A stretch of 64,000 nt of DNA from the NCBI RefSeq assembly GCF_042100115.1, contig NC_091280.1, forward strand, positions 1,984,001 through 2,048,000, read 5' to 3'. Positions 32,998 through 43,545 of this stretch are shown here, piece after piece. The notes beneath the pieces are model-generated. The model was not told where the DNA came from, did no database searches, and saw nothing but the letters and a program-made list of their open reading frames with translations. A program made the translations under genes and the position numbers. Numbering within the stretch: position 1 is the first letter of the stretch; every line of letters starts with the position of its first letter. Source of the DNA: Alternaria dauci (lineage: Eukaryota; Ascomycota; Dothideomycetes; Pleosporales; Pleosporaceae).

Positions 32998-34026
32998 GAA
33001 TAATGCCACTTGTATCACTGGTCATGCGCTGGTAGGCGTATTCTGTCCCATGTCTCGGAAGGTGTTGGTGGCACGTTAGATTTAGGTTTCGGGTTCGAAG
33101 GATCTGGCTTTTGTATACTTCGAGTATGGACTACACGTACATGGCTGATCCGGCACCATCCACTGCGGTATGTTCGGTCAGACGAACACGTCTCTTCAAC
33201 TTCGCATACCCAGGCAACGGGTTTCGGCACCTGATGGATCCCATCTCGTAATGAATGCGCACAGCCCCAACTCTTTCAGAGCAAGCTAATTCATCAGCCA
33301 CTGGCGAGGCTTGCCCAGCATTTGACCATCCATTTGCCTTGCGCAGCGGCAAGGGAGATGAATGGTCCGATTACTCGCACGTGATCTTCGAGTACTCAGC
33401 AAATTAACACACTTATTGGACAAAACAAAGCATGCCGACTACCCTGAACCAGCATAAGAACGTTTCAAACACGACAGAACACACCGTTTCGGATCTGCCC
33501 GTGGTTCTAGCGCGTAGGTCGACCAGACGTTGCTAGCCAACCAACGCGTCGCGCAGCCGGTGGGTCGGCGCGTAACGCTAGATCTCGCGCTGTCAACTAC
33601 CCGCCTACCCACTCGAGATATTCTTAGAAAACAGCGATGTACATATGAGGCTCTGCTTTCTGCGATGATGATGCAGTATTCTTCAGCCTCAAACACTGTT
33701 CTTTCCTTCCGTCGATTCCATTCAATTCTTTTCGTTTGAGTGTGTTCCGTGAACAACTCAGTGTTTCATTCACAAGTCCACTTGCTTCTTTCCTTCAGTC
33801 AAGTCTCAGCATAGCGACGGAGTTTTCCTATCGAATTTCAAGTTTTCTCATTTCTCATCTTGAGAGCATTTGGAACAGCGCGCAAGTCGTGTCTATTACC
33901 CACGACAAACCAAGCTACGACTAGGTCACCGCTTCGTTAAGGGCAGATTCCAAGAATCCCTCAGCTCCGTCTCGAACAATCTCAATTCTACAACTACGCG
34001 CGAAAAGATCAAGTATCATCGCAACA
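32998..34026. other. intergenic region, about 1 kb
   Basis: No supported gene. The part from 33640 to 34020 is pyrimidine-rich (TTCTTTCCTTC-type tracts), as expected for a fungal promoter/5' UTR leading to the ATG at 34027. Confidence 0.4.
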
Positions 34027-34500
34027 ATGTCCTGCCAACCTTTCACCTCGGTCCCTCAACCACCCACCACACTCCCCTCCTGCGCCGTTCCTGTCGGTGG
34101 CTCCAACTCCTCGATCCTAGACGCATGCTGCAACGGCCACATCAATGCCATCGCCACATACTCCGCTCCCGACACAACTACATCATCGCCATCAGCATCG
34201 TCAACACCGGTCATTGTTAACTCCGAAGACAACGACGGCTGCTTCCAGTACTGCATCACCGACTCTCCAGATATCGTCCAGAGCTGCTTAGCACAGAAAA
34301 TGGAAGAATACGAGAAGGACAGCGCGAGTGGCATGGCTATCTTTGGCTGCTTCAACGCAGACAAGGCGGTTGGTGCGAAGAGGAACGACGAAGAGGGAGG
34401 ATATGCTAGTGCTGGTATGAGCATCAATGGAAGCAAGAGTTGGATGGTCTCAGCTTTGCTCATTCTGAGTGTTATCGGTGCTGTTGTGGGAGGACTGTGA
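34027..34500 (+). CDS. small Cys-containing protein with C-terminal hydrophobic anchor
   Basis: Single exon of 157 aa with start context CAACAATGT. There is no N-terminal signal peptide of normal type: the N-terminus is MSCQPFTSVPQPPTTLPSC. Eight or so Cys residues are spread through the first 115 residues (ILDACCNGH, DGCFQYCITDSPDIVQSCL, FGCFNADKAVG). A Ser/Thr-rich spacer separates two Cys blocks. The last 20 residues form a clean hydrophobic segment (WMVSALLILSVIGAVVGGL) running to the stop, as in tail-anchored or GPI-type proteins. No family is recognised. Surface or membrane attachment is inference. Confidence 0.6.
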   Translation: MSCQPFTSVPQPPTTLPSCAVPVGGSNSSILDACCNGHINAIATYSAPDTTTSSPSASSTPVIVNSEDNDGCFQYCITDSPDIVQSCLAQKMEEYEKDSASGMAIFGCFNADKAVGAKRNDEEGGYASAGMSINGSKSWMVSALLILSVIGAVVGGL

Positions 34501-34918
34501 GCTGCGATAGCAGTCTCAGGACTTATTGAGAGTACCAGGGAGCGATTTGCATGATTGAGTCATATACCACGGTTGTTCCGTCTAGCATTTTCTGGCGTTG
34601 ACGCCATATCTAATGAATAATGACAATTTTCACAACTGAATCTCCGAAATGCCCCAAAACTAAAGGAGCACCGAGATCTACCGAGCAATAGTTCAAACAG
34701 CTTCGTCGTACTTCCAGAAGACACAGGGAGGATATGTCCACGCCTCACTCTCACCACGCACTTCGAGAACATTGTGTAGTAACTTCACTCTCGCAGTTCC
34801 AGTCACCATGATCCTTATGGTATCACATGGTAACTGGGACTGATATTAGTTATTTCTCAATCGCTCCCACCTGATATTGGCTCAGACATTTCACAAGCCT
34901 CTCAACCATAAGCCCACG
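34501..34918. other. intergenic region, about 420 bp
   Basis: No gene seen. Confidence 0.4.
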
Positions 34919-35269
34919 ATGTCAGTGCCAGACCAACCCCAGATTGTCAGATATCGTCAGCAAAGGTTTGCGCACCCGACGCCTCATCGAGTGCCGATGC
35001 CCATCATCGTACGAAACCTAGAAGTCAAGGCAGAACGAGAGGCATCTGCCGTCGAAGTTCCCAAGCGAAGTGACAGCGTGATATCACCACCAGCATCCGA
35101 TTCTCCAGACTCTGAGCTCTTCGAGCCTCCTCTTGGGACCGAGTTACGCGTTGCTCTGCAGCCATCCAAACACACTCAGGGCCACTTGTATACCTTAAGC
35201 TTGTTAGAAGCTGGGTTGCGTTGGAACCCTCTTGGCAAAAAGCCAGCCTGGCGTCGCTTCTTTTACTGA
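34919..35269 (+). CDS. hypothetical small protein
   Basis: 116 codons from ATG 34919 (context ACGATGT). The product is polar with basic ends (IVRYRQQRFAHPTPHRVPMPIIVRN) and an acidic Ser/Pro middle (SVISPPASDSPDSELFEPPLG), ending in GKKPAWRRFFY. No domain, signal peptide or membrane segment is seen. It may be a genuine small fungal gene or chance. Confidence 0.35.
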   Translation: MSVPDQPQIVRYRQQRFAHPTPHRVPMPIIVRNLEVKAEREASAVEVPKRSDSVISPPASDSPDSELFEPPLGTELRVALQPSKHTQGHLYTLSLLEAGLRWNPLGKKPAWRRFFY

Positions 35270-35816
35270 ACCTTCTTCATGTTGCTCCATGGTACACTCA
35301 TCCCACCCATGGTACGGCTATGACCCATAGACGACGAGCGACTCAATATTACCGCATCACCATCGCCACCATAGCCCAAGAACCATATATGATCCATATA
35401 TGGCTCAAGAACCACCAGTCATGTTGCTCTGGTCCAAGCTTTTGCTAAAATTTGAAGTGCAAAGTAGTACCGTGTATCTATTTCCTCTGGAGGTATTCGC
35501 GATAGCGTTTGTTCGATGTTCTAGAGGTTTTCGTCTCGTTCGTGCCAACAAAGAACGAACGAACGTGTTACTTGAAAATTGAGAACATGTTTCAGAGTCA
35601 AATCATCCCTCAATCGAGAATGAACAGTTGCGCGTACGGGATGCTGGTGATGAGTCTGTGGCTGAGGGGTAGACGATGTGGGGACAAGGGAAAGCTCCCC
35701 GCGACGTTTAGCGCTATCGCACCCCTGCCGCCGATGCGGAGCGTCATATCTTTTTCTTGAACGCGCAAACAGTCACAGCCCAATTACACAAACCTTGTAC
35801 TCTTCACATACTCAAG
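35270..35816. other. intergenic region, about 550 bp
   Basis: No gene supported. It includes the promoter of the argininosuccinate lyase gene and small direct repeats (CCATGGTA-like at about 35288 and 35308; ATATATGATCC/ATATATGGCTC near 35388-35405). Confidence 0.4.
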
Positions 35817-37280
35817 ATGGCTTCGGAAAAGAAAGTAGCAGAGAACATGCTCTGGGGAGGTCGTTTCACAGGTTGGTGCAACCAATGGCTTGATTGAGCG
35901 TGTCAAGACTGGCGATGACTGGATACTAAGACGCGTACAGAGGGCCTTGACCCGGTCATGGAGCAGTACAATGCTTCTCTACCGTACGACCGTCTGTTCT
36001 ACGCCGAAGACATTGCCGGTTCAATCGCGTTTGCTCGCGCCAACAAGAACAATGGCATCCTGACCGCCGACGAGTTCGCTGCCATCGAGAAGGGCATGGC
36101 ACAGATCAAGGAGGAGTGGGCGTCAAACTCCTTCGAGGTCAAGGCCAACGATGAAGACATTCACACCGCCAACGAGCGTCGACTCAGCGAGATCATTGGC
36201 AAGGACATTGGAGGCAAGCTCCACACAGGGCGTAGCAGGAACGAGCAAGTCGCGACCGACATGCGGCTATGGCTGAGGGAGCAGCTCAGGACACTAGAGG
36301 GCTATCTGAAGCTTCTCATAAAGACATCAGTCCAGCGAGCAGAGGCCGAGATTGATATACTCATGCCCGGCTACACACATCTCCAGAAGGCACAGCCGAT
36401 CCGATGGTCGCATTGGATCCTTTCGCATACCACCGCTTTCGCTTCCGAACTCGAGCGCCTCCGCGAAGTCATCAAGCGCGTCAACCGTTCCCCTCTCGGA
36501 TGCGGTGCGCTAGCTGGTAACCCCTTCGGCATTGACCGCGATGCCATGGCCAAGGAGCTTGGATTCGAAGGCCTGCTCCCAAACTCGCTCAACGCTGTCG
36601 GAGATCGTGATTTCGTCTTCGAAACAATGCAATGGGGGTCAAGCCTCATGCTCAAGATGTCGCGCTGGGCGGAGGATCTGATCATCTACTCGAGTCTGGA
36701 GTTTGGTTTTGTGCGACTAGCCGACGCCTATTCTACAGGAAGCTCCCTGATGCCACAGAAGAAGAACGCAGACTCCCTGGAGCTGATCCGAGGAAAGAGC
36801 GGTCGTGCTTTCGGACACATGGCGGGATTGTACGTCACCATCAAGGGTCTACCCACAACCTACAACAAGGACTTGCAGGAGTCTGTTGAGCCTCTCATCG
36901 ACCACATCAAGACGGTCAGCGACTCCATTCAGATCGCCACTGGTGTCCTTTCAACTCTGAAGGTCCAGGCCGACAAGATGCACGCCGCACTGGCCCCAGA
37001 GATGCTGGCTACAGAGTTCGCAGACTACCTAGTCCGAAAGGGTGTACCATTCCGTGAGGGTCACCACATCTCTGGCCGTGTCGTCGCCCTGGCAGAGAAT
37101 GAGAATGTACCCATGGACAAGTTGAGCCTGGAGCAACTCAAGGGTATCGACTCCCGTTTAGGCGACGATGTGGTTGAATGCTTAGACTATGAGCGCGCGG
37201 TAGAGCTGAAGAACGCCACTGGTGGTACAAGCAAGAGTGCTGTCATGGACCAGATCGACATTCTGAAGGCGATGCTCTAG
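35817..37280 (+). CDS. arg4: argininosuccinate lyase
   Basis: Join 35817-35871, 35941-37280 (69-bp intron), giving 464 aa, the normal length for the enzyme. Exon 1 encodes MASEKKVAENMLWGGRFT. After the splice come EGLDPVMEQYNASLPYD, EDIHTANERRLSEIIG, HTGRSRNEQVATDMRLW, PGYTHLQKAQPIRWSHW, and the fumarase/aspartase superfamily signature GSSLMPQKKNAD with its catalytic Ser loop. It cleaves argininosuccinate to arginine and fumarate, the last step of arginine synthesis, in the cytosol, and functions as a homotetramer. Confidence 0.97.
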
Positions 37281-37590
37281 AAGAGCAACATGTTTGAGTA
37301 ACACCAGGAAATCGGTTTAGACAAAATTTGTCATAATTCCAGATCATGAGATATGAGCAACGATTGTTGTATGACTTGGCACGTTCAATAATGATAGATG
37401 CTTGTTGCTAGGGCTGAGCGGCGCGCATGTGCTTACCCCACTTCATCTGTAATATCATGCAGCCCGCGGATCCGCGAAGACGACTAAGCATGTTACGCGG
37501 CCTTGAATGCCTCTAAAAGAGTCTCTAACTAGCTTAAAATGAAGTTCTTCGTCTATACGAAACCCGAGAATCACGTCTGTCACCCACAAA
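37281..37590. other. intergenic region, 310 bp
   Basis: No gene seen. 3' flank of arg4 and promoter of the oxygenase gene. Confidence 0.4.
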
Positions 37591-38519
37591 ATGCAGCCAG
37601 ACTCACATAGCACCGACGTCGTCGCCAATATCAATTATTTCCCTGCAACAGGCGTACCCATACCCAAATCAGCATGGAAGATGAAATATCTAGACGACAA
37701 CGATGAATACACTCGCCCCATGCTGATCAGAGATGTACGAAAGGCCGATAAGACTTTCGATCTGGACGTGAACGGCTTCACGTTTGTGACGTTACCACGC
37801 AAAGAGAGAGTAGGACGTAACAGCAGCGAAGAAGATGTGAAGCGAGAATACTATCCTGAGCTAGAAGAAATAGCCAAGAAATTGTAATGCCTGCGTCCAT
37901 GTTTCGGTGAAATTCAAGAGAAGGAAAGCTAACACACGACCGACACAGGACCGGCGCATCCACAGCCCACGTATTCAACCATGTCATCCGCGCACACTCT
38001 TCCCCCACAGAAAAAGGCATCCAAGACGCGCAAGGCCGCTGGCAAGACATTCCCTCCGGCCACCCACACGTCGACTACGAAGGCTCCCCGGACGCCCTAG
38101 TAGGTACACTCACCGAGCTCTCGTTCCCACCCCACATCGAAGCGCTCTTCACCACCTCCTCACGTTTCTGTTTCCTCGGCGCGTGGCGCCCCTTGAAAAC
38201 AGTGAAAAAAGATCCTTTGGCCGTGTGCGACGCGACCACCGTTCCCGATAGCGACTACCAGGTCAGACTAAGGGAGTTTAGTCGCACGGGGAATAAAAGT
38301 AAGAATTATGTTATGAGTCATGCAGCGAGCGAACAGAAGCATGAGTGGTGGTATATGAGTAACATGCAGCCGTGGGAGATGGTCGTGTTCAAGGGGTTGG
38401 ACTCGAAGAGGGATGAGTTGGGATGGAGGTGTCCTCACACGGCGTTTAGAATCAATGGGACTGAGGGAGAGGAGCCGAGGGAGAGTATTGAGGCGCGGAT
38501 TGTGTGTTTCTGGGAATAG
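37591..38519 (+). CDS. CmcJ/AsaB-type putative Fe(II)/2-oxoglutarate oxygenase
   Basis: Join 37591-37883, 37949-38519 (65-bp intron), giving 287 aa. The product follows the fungal hydroxylase/desaturase AsaB / GA4-desaturase / CmcJ pattern: an N-terminal INYFPATGVPI, DLDVNGFTFVTLP, STAHVFNHVIR, an HxD metal-binding pair in HPHVDYEGSPD, FLGAWRPLKTVKKDPLAVCDA, EWWYMSNMQPWEMVVFKGLDS, and a distal His in CPHTAFRI. Relatives occur in secondary-metabolite and toxin clusters and also alone. No cluster partners are visible next to this one, so the substrate is open. Confidence 0.8.
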
Positions 38520-38730
38520 GAGTTTGAGCTGCGGTTTCTTGGGTTGGGATAGAGAGTCCAAGTTTCGTTGTATTTCTAGAAATCCGATATCGGAAAGACA
38601 GACTGGCTATGATCCGTACGTATTGTATGAACTCGAAAACCTGTATTGTCCTTGGTGAACGGTGTATTGTAGATTACTGCAACGACACCATCGATTCATC
38701 ACCGAGATGCCTCAGCGTCGACGCAAAGTG

Positions 38731-40017
38731 CTAAAAGTTCGTCGATGGTCCAAGGCGAACGATATCTGGTCGAGGCATAACGATTGAACGTATGTTGGAT
38801 ATAGACTGCGGCCTCGTCGGTCCTTCGGGCTGCTCCTGTATAGCATGTAGGTTGTGAAGAGAGCGTGGTCTGCGCGTACTACGGCCGTTTCCCTGCGGTG
38901 ACAGATTGGGCGGACTGCCCGTTATGTGGTCGGGCCGGTTGTCCAACTTCTGGTTTTGTCGTTCGGCGATTCCGTATTTGGGTTGCATACTCATCCTCCA
39001 ATCTGCTTGAATTTTTACATTTGAGGGCTGGCTGCCGTCTTGAATTGACTTTGCGCGCAGGAGCTCCCACCACATGACCTCTTTTCTCAATGCTACAAAT
39101 GGGGGTTCGGCGTAGACATCTCGCTTGATGTTGGCCATTCCATATTTGCAGTGCCTTTTGTTGTATTGCTTGATTGCTTTGCCCAGAACTAGTGCGAGCG
39201 CCTCATTAGATCTCGTGCCGAGCTGTGCGACAGCTATATCGTCGGAGACGAGTCGGCGTGCCAGTAGCTTTTGACTCTTGTCCATGCCCAGTTTGCCAGG
39301 TAATAGGCCACGCCGTCGCGCCCAGAATGATGTCTTGGTGTAGAGTAGTGTCTTGTTATGGTTCCCACTATCGCATCTGTGCGACCGGAAAGCGTACAAC
39401 TGTTCGAAGACGTAAGCCACATCGATTCCAAGGGTCTGTGCTGGCTGCATTATGAAATCGATGACAATGTTGCGGTCTTCATCTTTTAGCAGACTCTGGG
39501 TGTTGTCGACGACTGCTTCGCATGCTTTGTGGACGGCATCGGCATACACGAGGACAACACGCATCTCCTGAAAGGTCAGAAGACTGGTGTTTCGCGTAGA
39601 GAGGTTCGCGGTGCACAGATGCGGAGAAGATGCAGCGAGAGCGAAATGGAGCTCGTGAAAATCGATATCATAGCTATATACCAGTATGTCGAGGAGAAGA
39701 CGAACGAGAACTTTGACCGCATCAGCCCTATCACGAGGAAATTGTAGGCTTGTAGGGTAGCCCACGATTTGGTCTGGCCCGAAGGGATACAACGATGGAG
39801 CATTAGGTGAGGTGTCGTTGTTTGAGTTGACCAGGTTGCGCTGAGTGAATCTTTCGTGAGTGTTTTGTGAAGGCGGGGGATTTGGATTGACTGGATTGCG
39901 TGAAGTGGCGTGCTGGTAGGTTTGTTGCACAGCGGGAGTCTGACAGCTTGCATTGGAGGTCTGCCTTGTTGACCCTGCATTCAGATCATTCGAATTCTCT
40001 TGAGACAGTGCGGGCAT
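38731..40017 (-). CDS. hypothetical fungal protein
   Basis: Single exon of 428 aa from ATG 40017 (MPALSQENSNDL). The frame continues upstream to a GTG but with no ATG. The first 100 residues are Asn/Gln/Pro/Ser-rich and disordered. A helical block spans about residues 100-300 (VKVLVRLLLDILVYSYDIDFHELHFALAAS, FEQLYAFRSHR, ARRLVSDDIAVAQLGTRSNEALALVLGKAI). The C-terminus is again polar and basic. No domain is recognised. The long open frame and moderate conservation-like helices favour a real gene. Confidence 0.55.
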   Translation of the reverse strand: MPALSQENSNDLNAGSTRQTSNASCQTPAVQQTYQHATSRNPVNPNPPPSQNTHERFTQRNLVNSNNDTSPNAPSLYPFGPDQIVGYPTSLQFPRDRADAVKVLVRLLLDILVYSYDIDFHELHFALAASSPHLCTANLSTRNTSLLTFQEMRVVLVYADAVHKACEAVVDNTQSLLKDEDRNIVIDFIMQPAQTLGIDVAYVFEQLYAFRSHRCDSGNHNKTLLYTKTSFWARRRGLLPGKLGMDKSQKLLARRLVSDDIAVAQLGTRSNEALALVLGKAIKQYNKRHCKYGMANIKRDVYAEPPFVALRKEVMWWELLRAKSIQDGSQPSNVKIQADWRMSMQPKYGIAERQNQKLDNRPDHITGSPPNLSPQGNGRSTRRPRSLHNLHAIQEQPEGPTRPQSISNIRSIVMPRPDIVRLGPSTNF

Positions 40018-40771
40018 CGCAAAAGTCACCCGTAGTAGACTCAATATTATTGAAAATAGTCGAAGGGGCGACACCGGCGCCCACTGAAAATGTCTGTAAA
40101 AACGATCGAAAGAAATGAGGAGAGCTCAACAAGCATGCTGAAGGGGCAGCGTGACCCTTGGACCACTATATTACGACAACGAACGTAACCATTGTCAATT
40201 TGCGACCTGTAAGGGTCCAAGGAGGTAGTTTTGGTTACCTGACCGACTTGTTTATGGCGGTATGATTGCGCGACCCAACGTTGTGCTGAGTAGATATGGT
40301 CATCTGTCCCCTAGGGTCCATGATCGTCCGCGAGTTTGACTTGACTTGGCCATGGAAGTGCAATGCCTAGGGATAATGAACACCTTCCAGGCTCTTTCAT
40401 CGCGTACGCTGATTGCCGCCGGAACATCCTTTGGCAGAGGAAGCCAAAGGTGTGTTTGTTTTCGTGGCTATGTCAAATTAGAGATGTGCTTTCACCACAA
40501 GCCTACATTCCCAGGTGTGGAGAGGTGATGGGCTGTGACGGCGAAGAGTGGTCGAGTAGAGCGAGGAAGGGGATGGGATGCAGGGATGTCGCGCATGACG
40601 CCACAGCCGAGGAACCAAAATTATTCCACTTAGGCAGGGTTATCGATAACAGTTCAAAATTATCGCCATCCCACTCTCCACCACGACGCCGTGTAGCGCA
40701 GTCTTTGGCACGGAACAGTCAAGGTGGCGTCGATTCCTTTCCGCTTCAAATCAGGTGGCAGCGGCAACAAC
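40018..40771. other. intergenic region, about 750 bp
   Basis: Divergent promoters for the hypothetical gene and tsr1. It contains short paired motifs around 40140-40220, where GGACCACT-type sequence and AAGGGTCCAAGG occur near each other. No gene is supported. Confidence 0.4.
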
Positions 40772-43326
40772 ATGGCTCCCATCGCGGCGCAATCGCACCA
40801 CCACCGCAGCACCACCAAGAAGGAGAAGAAGGGCTTCAAGTCTCGCCATGCCACCAAAGGCGCGCTCAAGGAGCAGAGCAAGGGTGCGCCCCTCACCACT
40901 ACCATCAAATGTGGCTTTGCTGACTGTGTTGTGTAGGCAAGGTCAACTCCCTCTCCTTCGAATTCGGCAGCCGCAAGACCCCCCACCAGCAAGTCGTGAG
41001 CAAGATCGACCGCCGCAACCGCGCCAAGCAGATGCGCATCAACAAGGACCACGAACACGCAAAGTCGTCCAACGTCTTCGCCGGCAAGGATGGTGCGCCC
41101 CGCATCACCGCCCTCATCCCGCTGTGCTCAGACGTCTCTACCGCGGCCGCTGTGCGCAGCCTGAACGCCAGTCTGGACATTGAAGAGGAGATTCCCGAGG
41201 CAGGATGGATGCGCACAAGCATCGACCGCTTCAAGCAGAAGGTGCAATACCTCATTGTCAAGAGGGACCTTTTGGCCGCTCTTGACGCCTGCCGTGTCGC
41301 CGACTTTGTTGTCTTCATCCTGTCGGCGCATGAAGAGGTCGATGCAGAGGGCGAGCTGATACTGAAGTCGGTCGAAAGCCAGGGTATCTCAAACACTTTC
41401 ACCGTTGTCCAAGGTCTGGACAAGGTCGAGCCTGCGAAAGCTAGGCCGTCTGTCGTTTCCTCGCTCAAGTCATACATCACCCATTGGCTACCCTCCACCG
41501 AGCGCGTCTACTCTCTCGACAACCGACAAGAAGGCGCAAACCTCGTCCGATCGCTATGCACAACCACCACAAAGGGCGTTCGATGGAGAGACCAGAGAAG
41601 CTACATGTTCATCGAGGACATTGCCTGGCCTGGTGGCAAGTCAGCTGCCAGCGAGGACGGCACTGGCCATGTTGTCATTACCGGTGTTGTCCGAGGTCTC
41701 GGACTGAAAGCCGACAGATTGGTACAGGTCGGAGATTGGGGCGAATTCCAAGTCGACAAGATCGTTGCTGCACCATTGGAGACGAGAAAGAAGAACAAAG
41801 AAGAAGAGATGGCTGTTGACACGGAGGGCGACGACACCCTGGAGCGTCCAACCGAAGACCAGGACGATCTGGCAGATCTCGCCCCGGAGGAGACCCTCAT
41901 GGACGACGTTACCAACTACGCAACGTCCATCGCCCCCTCTGAGCGCAAGGGTGTTCTACTCGATGATCACCACTACTTCTCAGACGAGGAAGAGGAGGTC
42001 GCTCCTGCGAAACAGAGGCGGTTGCCAAAGGGTACGAGTAACTACCAGTCTGCATGGTATCTGGACGACATGTCCGACTCTGGTTCTGACCTCGAGGATT
42101 TTGACGAAATGGACGTTGAAGACAACCAGAGCCAGCCCGCGCATCCTGCAGACGGCATAGAAGGCATGGATGTTGATGGCAAGGCCATGACAGAGGGTGG
42201 ACCATCTGAATACCCGCAGTCGGAGATGTTCCTAGATCCATCACCAGAGGACGAGATTGCACAGATTGAAGAGTACCGAAGGTCCAGGAAAACGGAAGAG
42301 GACGAAGACCTCGAGTTCCCCGATGAGATTGAGCTGCACCCGAATGTTAACGCGCGAGAGCGTCTCATCCGGTACCGAGGATTGAAGAGTCTGAAGAACA
42401 GCCACTGGGAAACAGAAGAGGATCGACCATACGAGCCAGAGGAGTGGCAACGATTACTCGACATTTCTGACTATAAGCGCACAGCAACCAAGTTCATGCG
42501 CGAAGCCTGGGCTGGTGGTGTCAAGGCTGGAACTCGGGTCAGCGTGCACATTCGCGGCGTCCCATTACAGTTCCAGGAAATTCAATCACGGCCAATGGCC
42601 ATGTTCTCGTTGCTCAGGCACGAGCATAAGCGCACAGCTTGCAACTACAGCATCCTGCTCAGCTCCGAGCACGAATCGCCAATCAAGTCAAAGACTGAGA
42701 TGATTGTGCAGTGCGGACCAAGGAGGATAGTGATTAACCCCGTAAGTCACTATGAACGTGTGCTTTATCACTCAATACTAACAATTTCTCAGCTATTCTC
42801 GCATGCTGGAAACACACCAAACAACGTGCACAAGTTCTCTCGCTTCCTCCACCCTGGCCAGTCGGCCATTGCGTCTTTTATTGGCCCTCTGACCTGGGGC
42901 AATGTTCCCCTTCTCTACTTCACACGCGACACAGCCTCTCCCGACCATCCTTCCTCACTCCGCTTGATTGCGACAGGCACGTCTCTCCCACCTTCCACAA
43001 ACCGCATCATCGCCAAGCGCATCATCTTGACTGGCCATCCCTACAAGATTAACAAGCGCGTCGTGACGGTCCGCTACATGTTCTTCAACGATGGCGATGT
43101 CAAGTGGTTCAAGAGCTTGCCTCTATGGACGAAGCGTGGAAGGAGCGGTTTCATCAAGGAGAGCCTGGGTACGCATGGATACTTCAAGGCTGCCTTTGAC
43201 GGCAAGATCAGCCCTATGGACGCTGTCGCTGTCAGTCTCTACAAGAGGGTGTGGCCCAGGAGTGCGAGGGCGTGGAGGGGAGAGCTGGAGCAATCGGATG
43301 AACAAGTGCCTGAGCTTGTGGCTTAG
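40772..43326 (+). CDS. tsr1: ribosome biogenesis protein Tsr1
   Basis: Join 40772-40883, 40937-42741, 42793-43326 (introns of 53 and 51 bp), giving 816 aa. Exon 1 encodes a basic N-terminus (STTKKEKKGFKSRHATKGALKEQSKG). The splice continues with KVNSLSFEFGSRK and KIDRRNRAKQMR. The GTPase-like but inactive domain II, an acidic middle, and the conserved C-terminal AARP2CN/DUF663 region follow (RLIRYRGLKSLKNSHWETEEDRPYEPEEWQRL, HKFSRFLHPGQSAIASFIGPLTWGNVPLLYF, YKINKRVVTVRYMFFNDGDVKWF). Tsr1 is a Bms1 relative needed for late maturation of the 40S subunit. Intron 2 has length 3n and no stop, so the unspliced frame also reads through; the family motif NPLFS supports splicing. Confidence 0.93.
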
Positions 43327-43545
43327 GAGAGTACGCATCAATGACTTTTATGATATCATGGGCATTTCAGGCATTTTAGATAGGTAAAATGGGTATGGAG
43401 TTTATTGTTCGTTCTCAACATGGTGCCTCAATCAACTCTCAAGGTAGTACCAGATCAGTAATGTAAACGCCGAGAAATGCTGACGAAAATTGTGCTTTTC
43501 ACCCCAACGCCAGTATGGTATCTTAACAAGCGAGCATGCTAGAAC

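Noticed and set aside
33080..33110. GGGTTCGAAGG, similar to a tRNA B box
   Set aside because: No acceptor stem, anticodon arm or A box at the correct distance.
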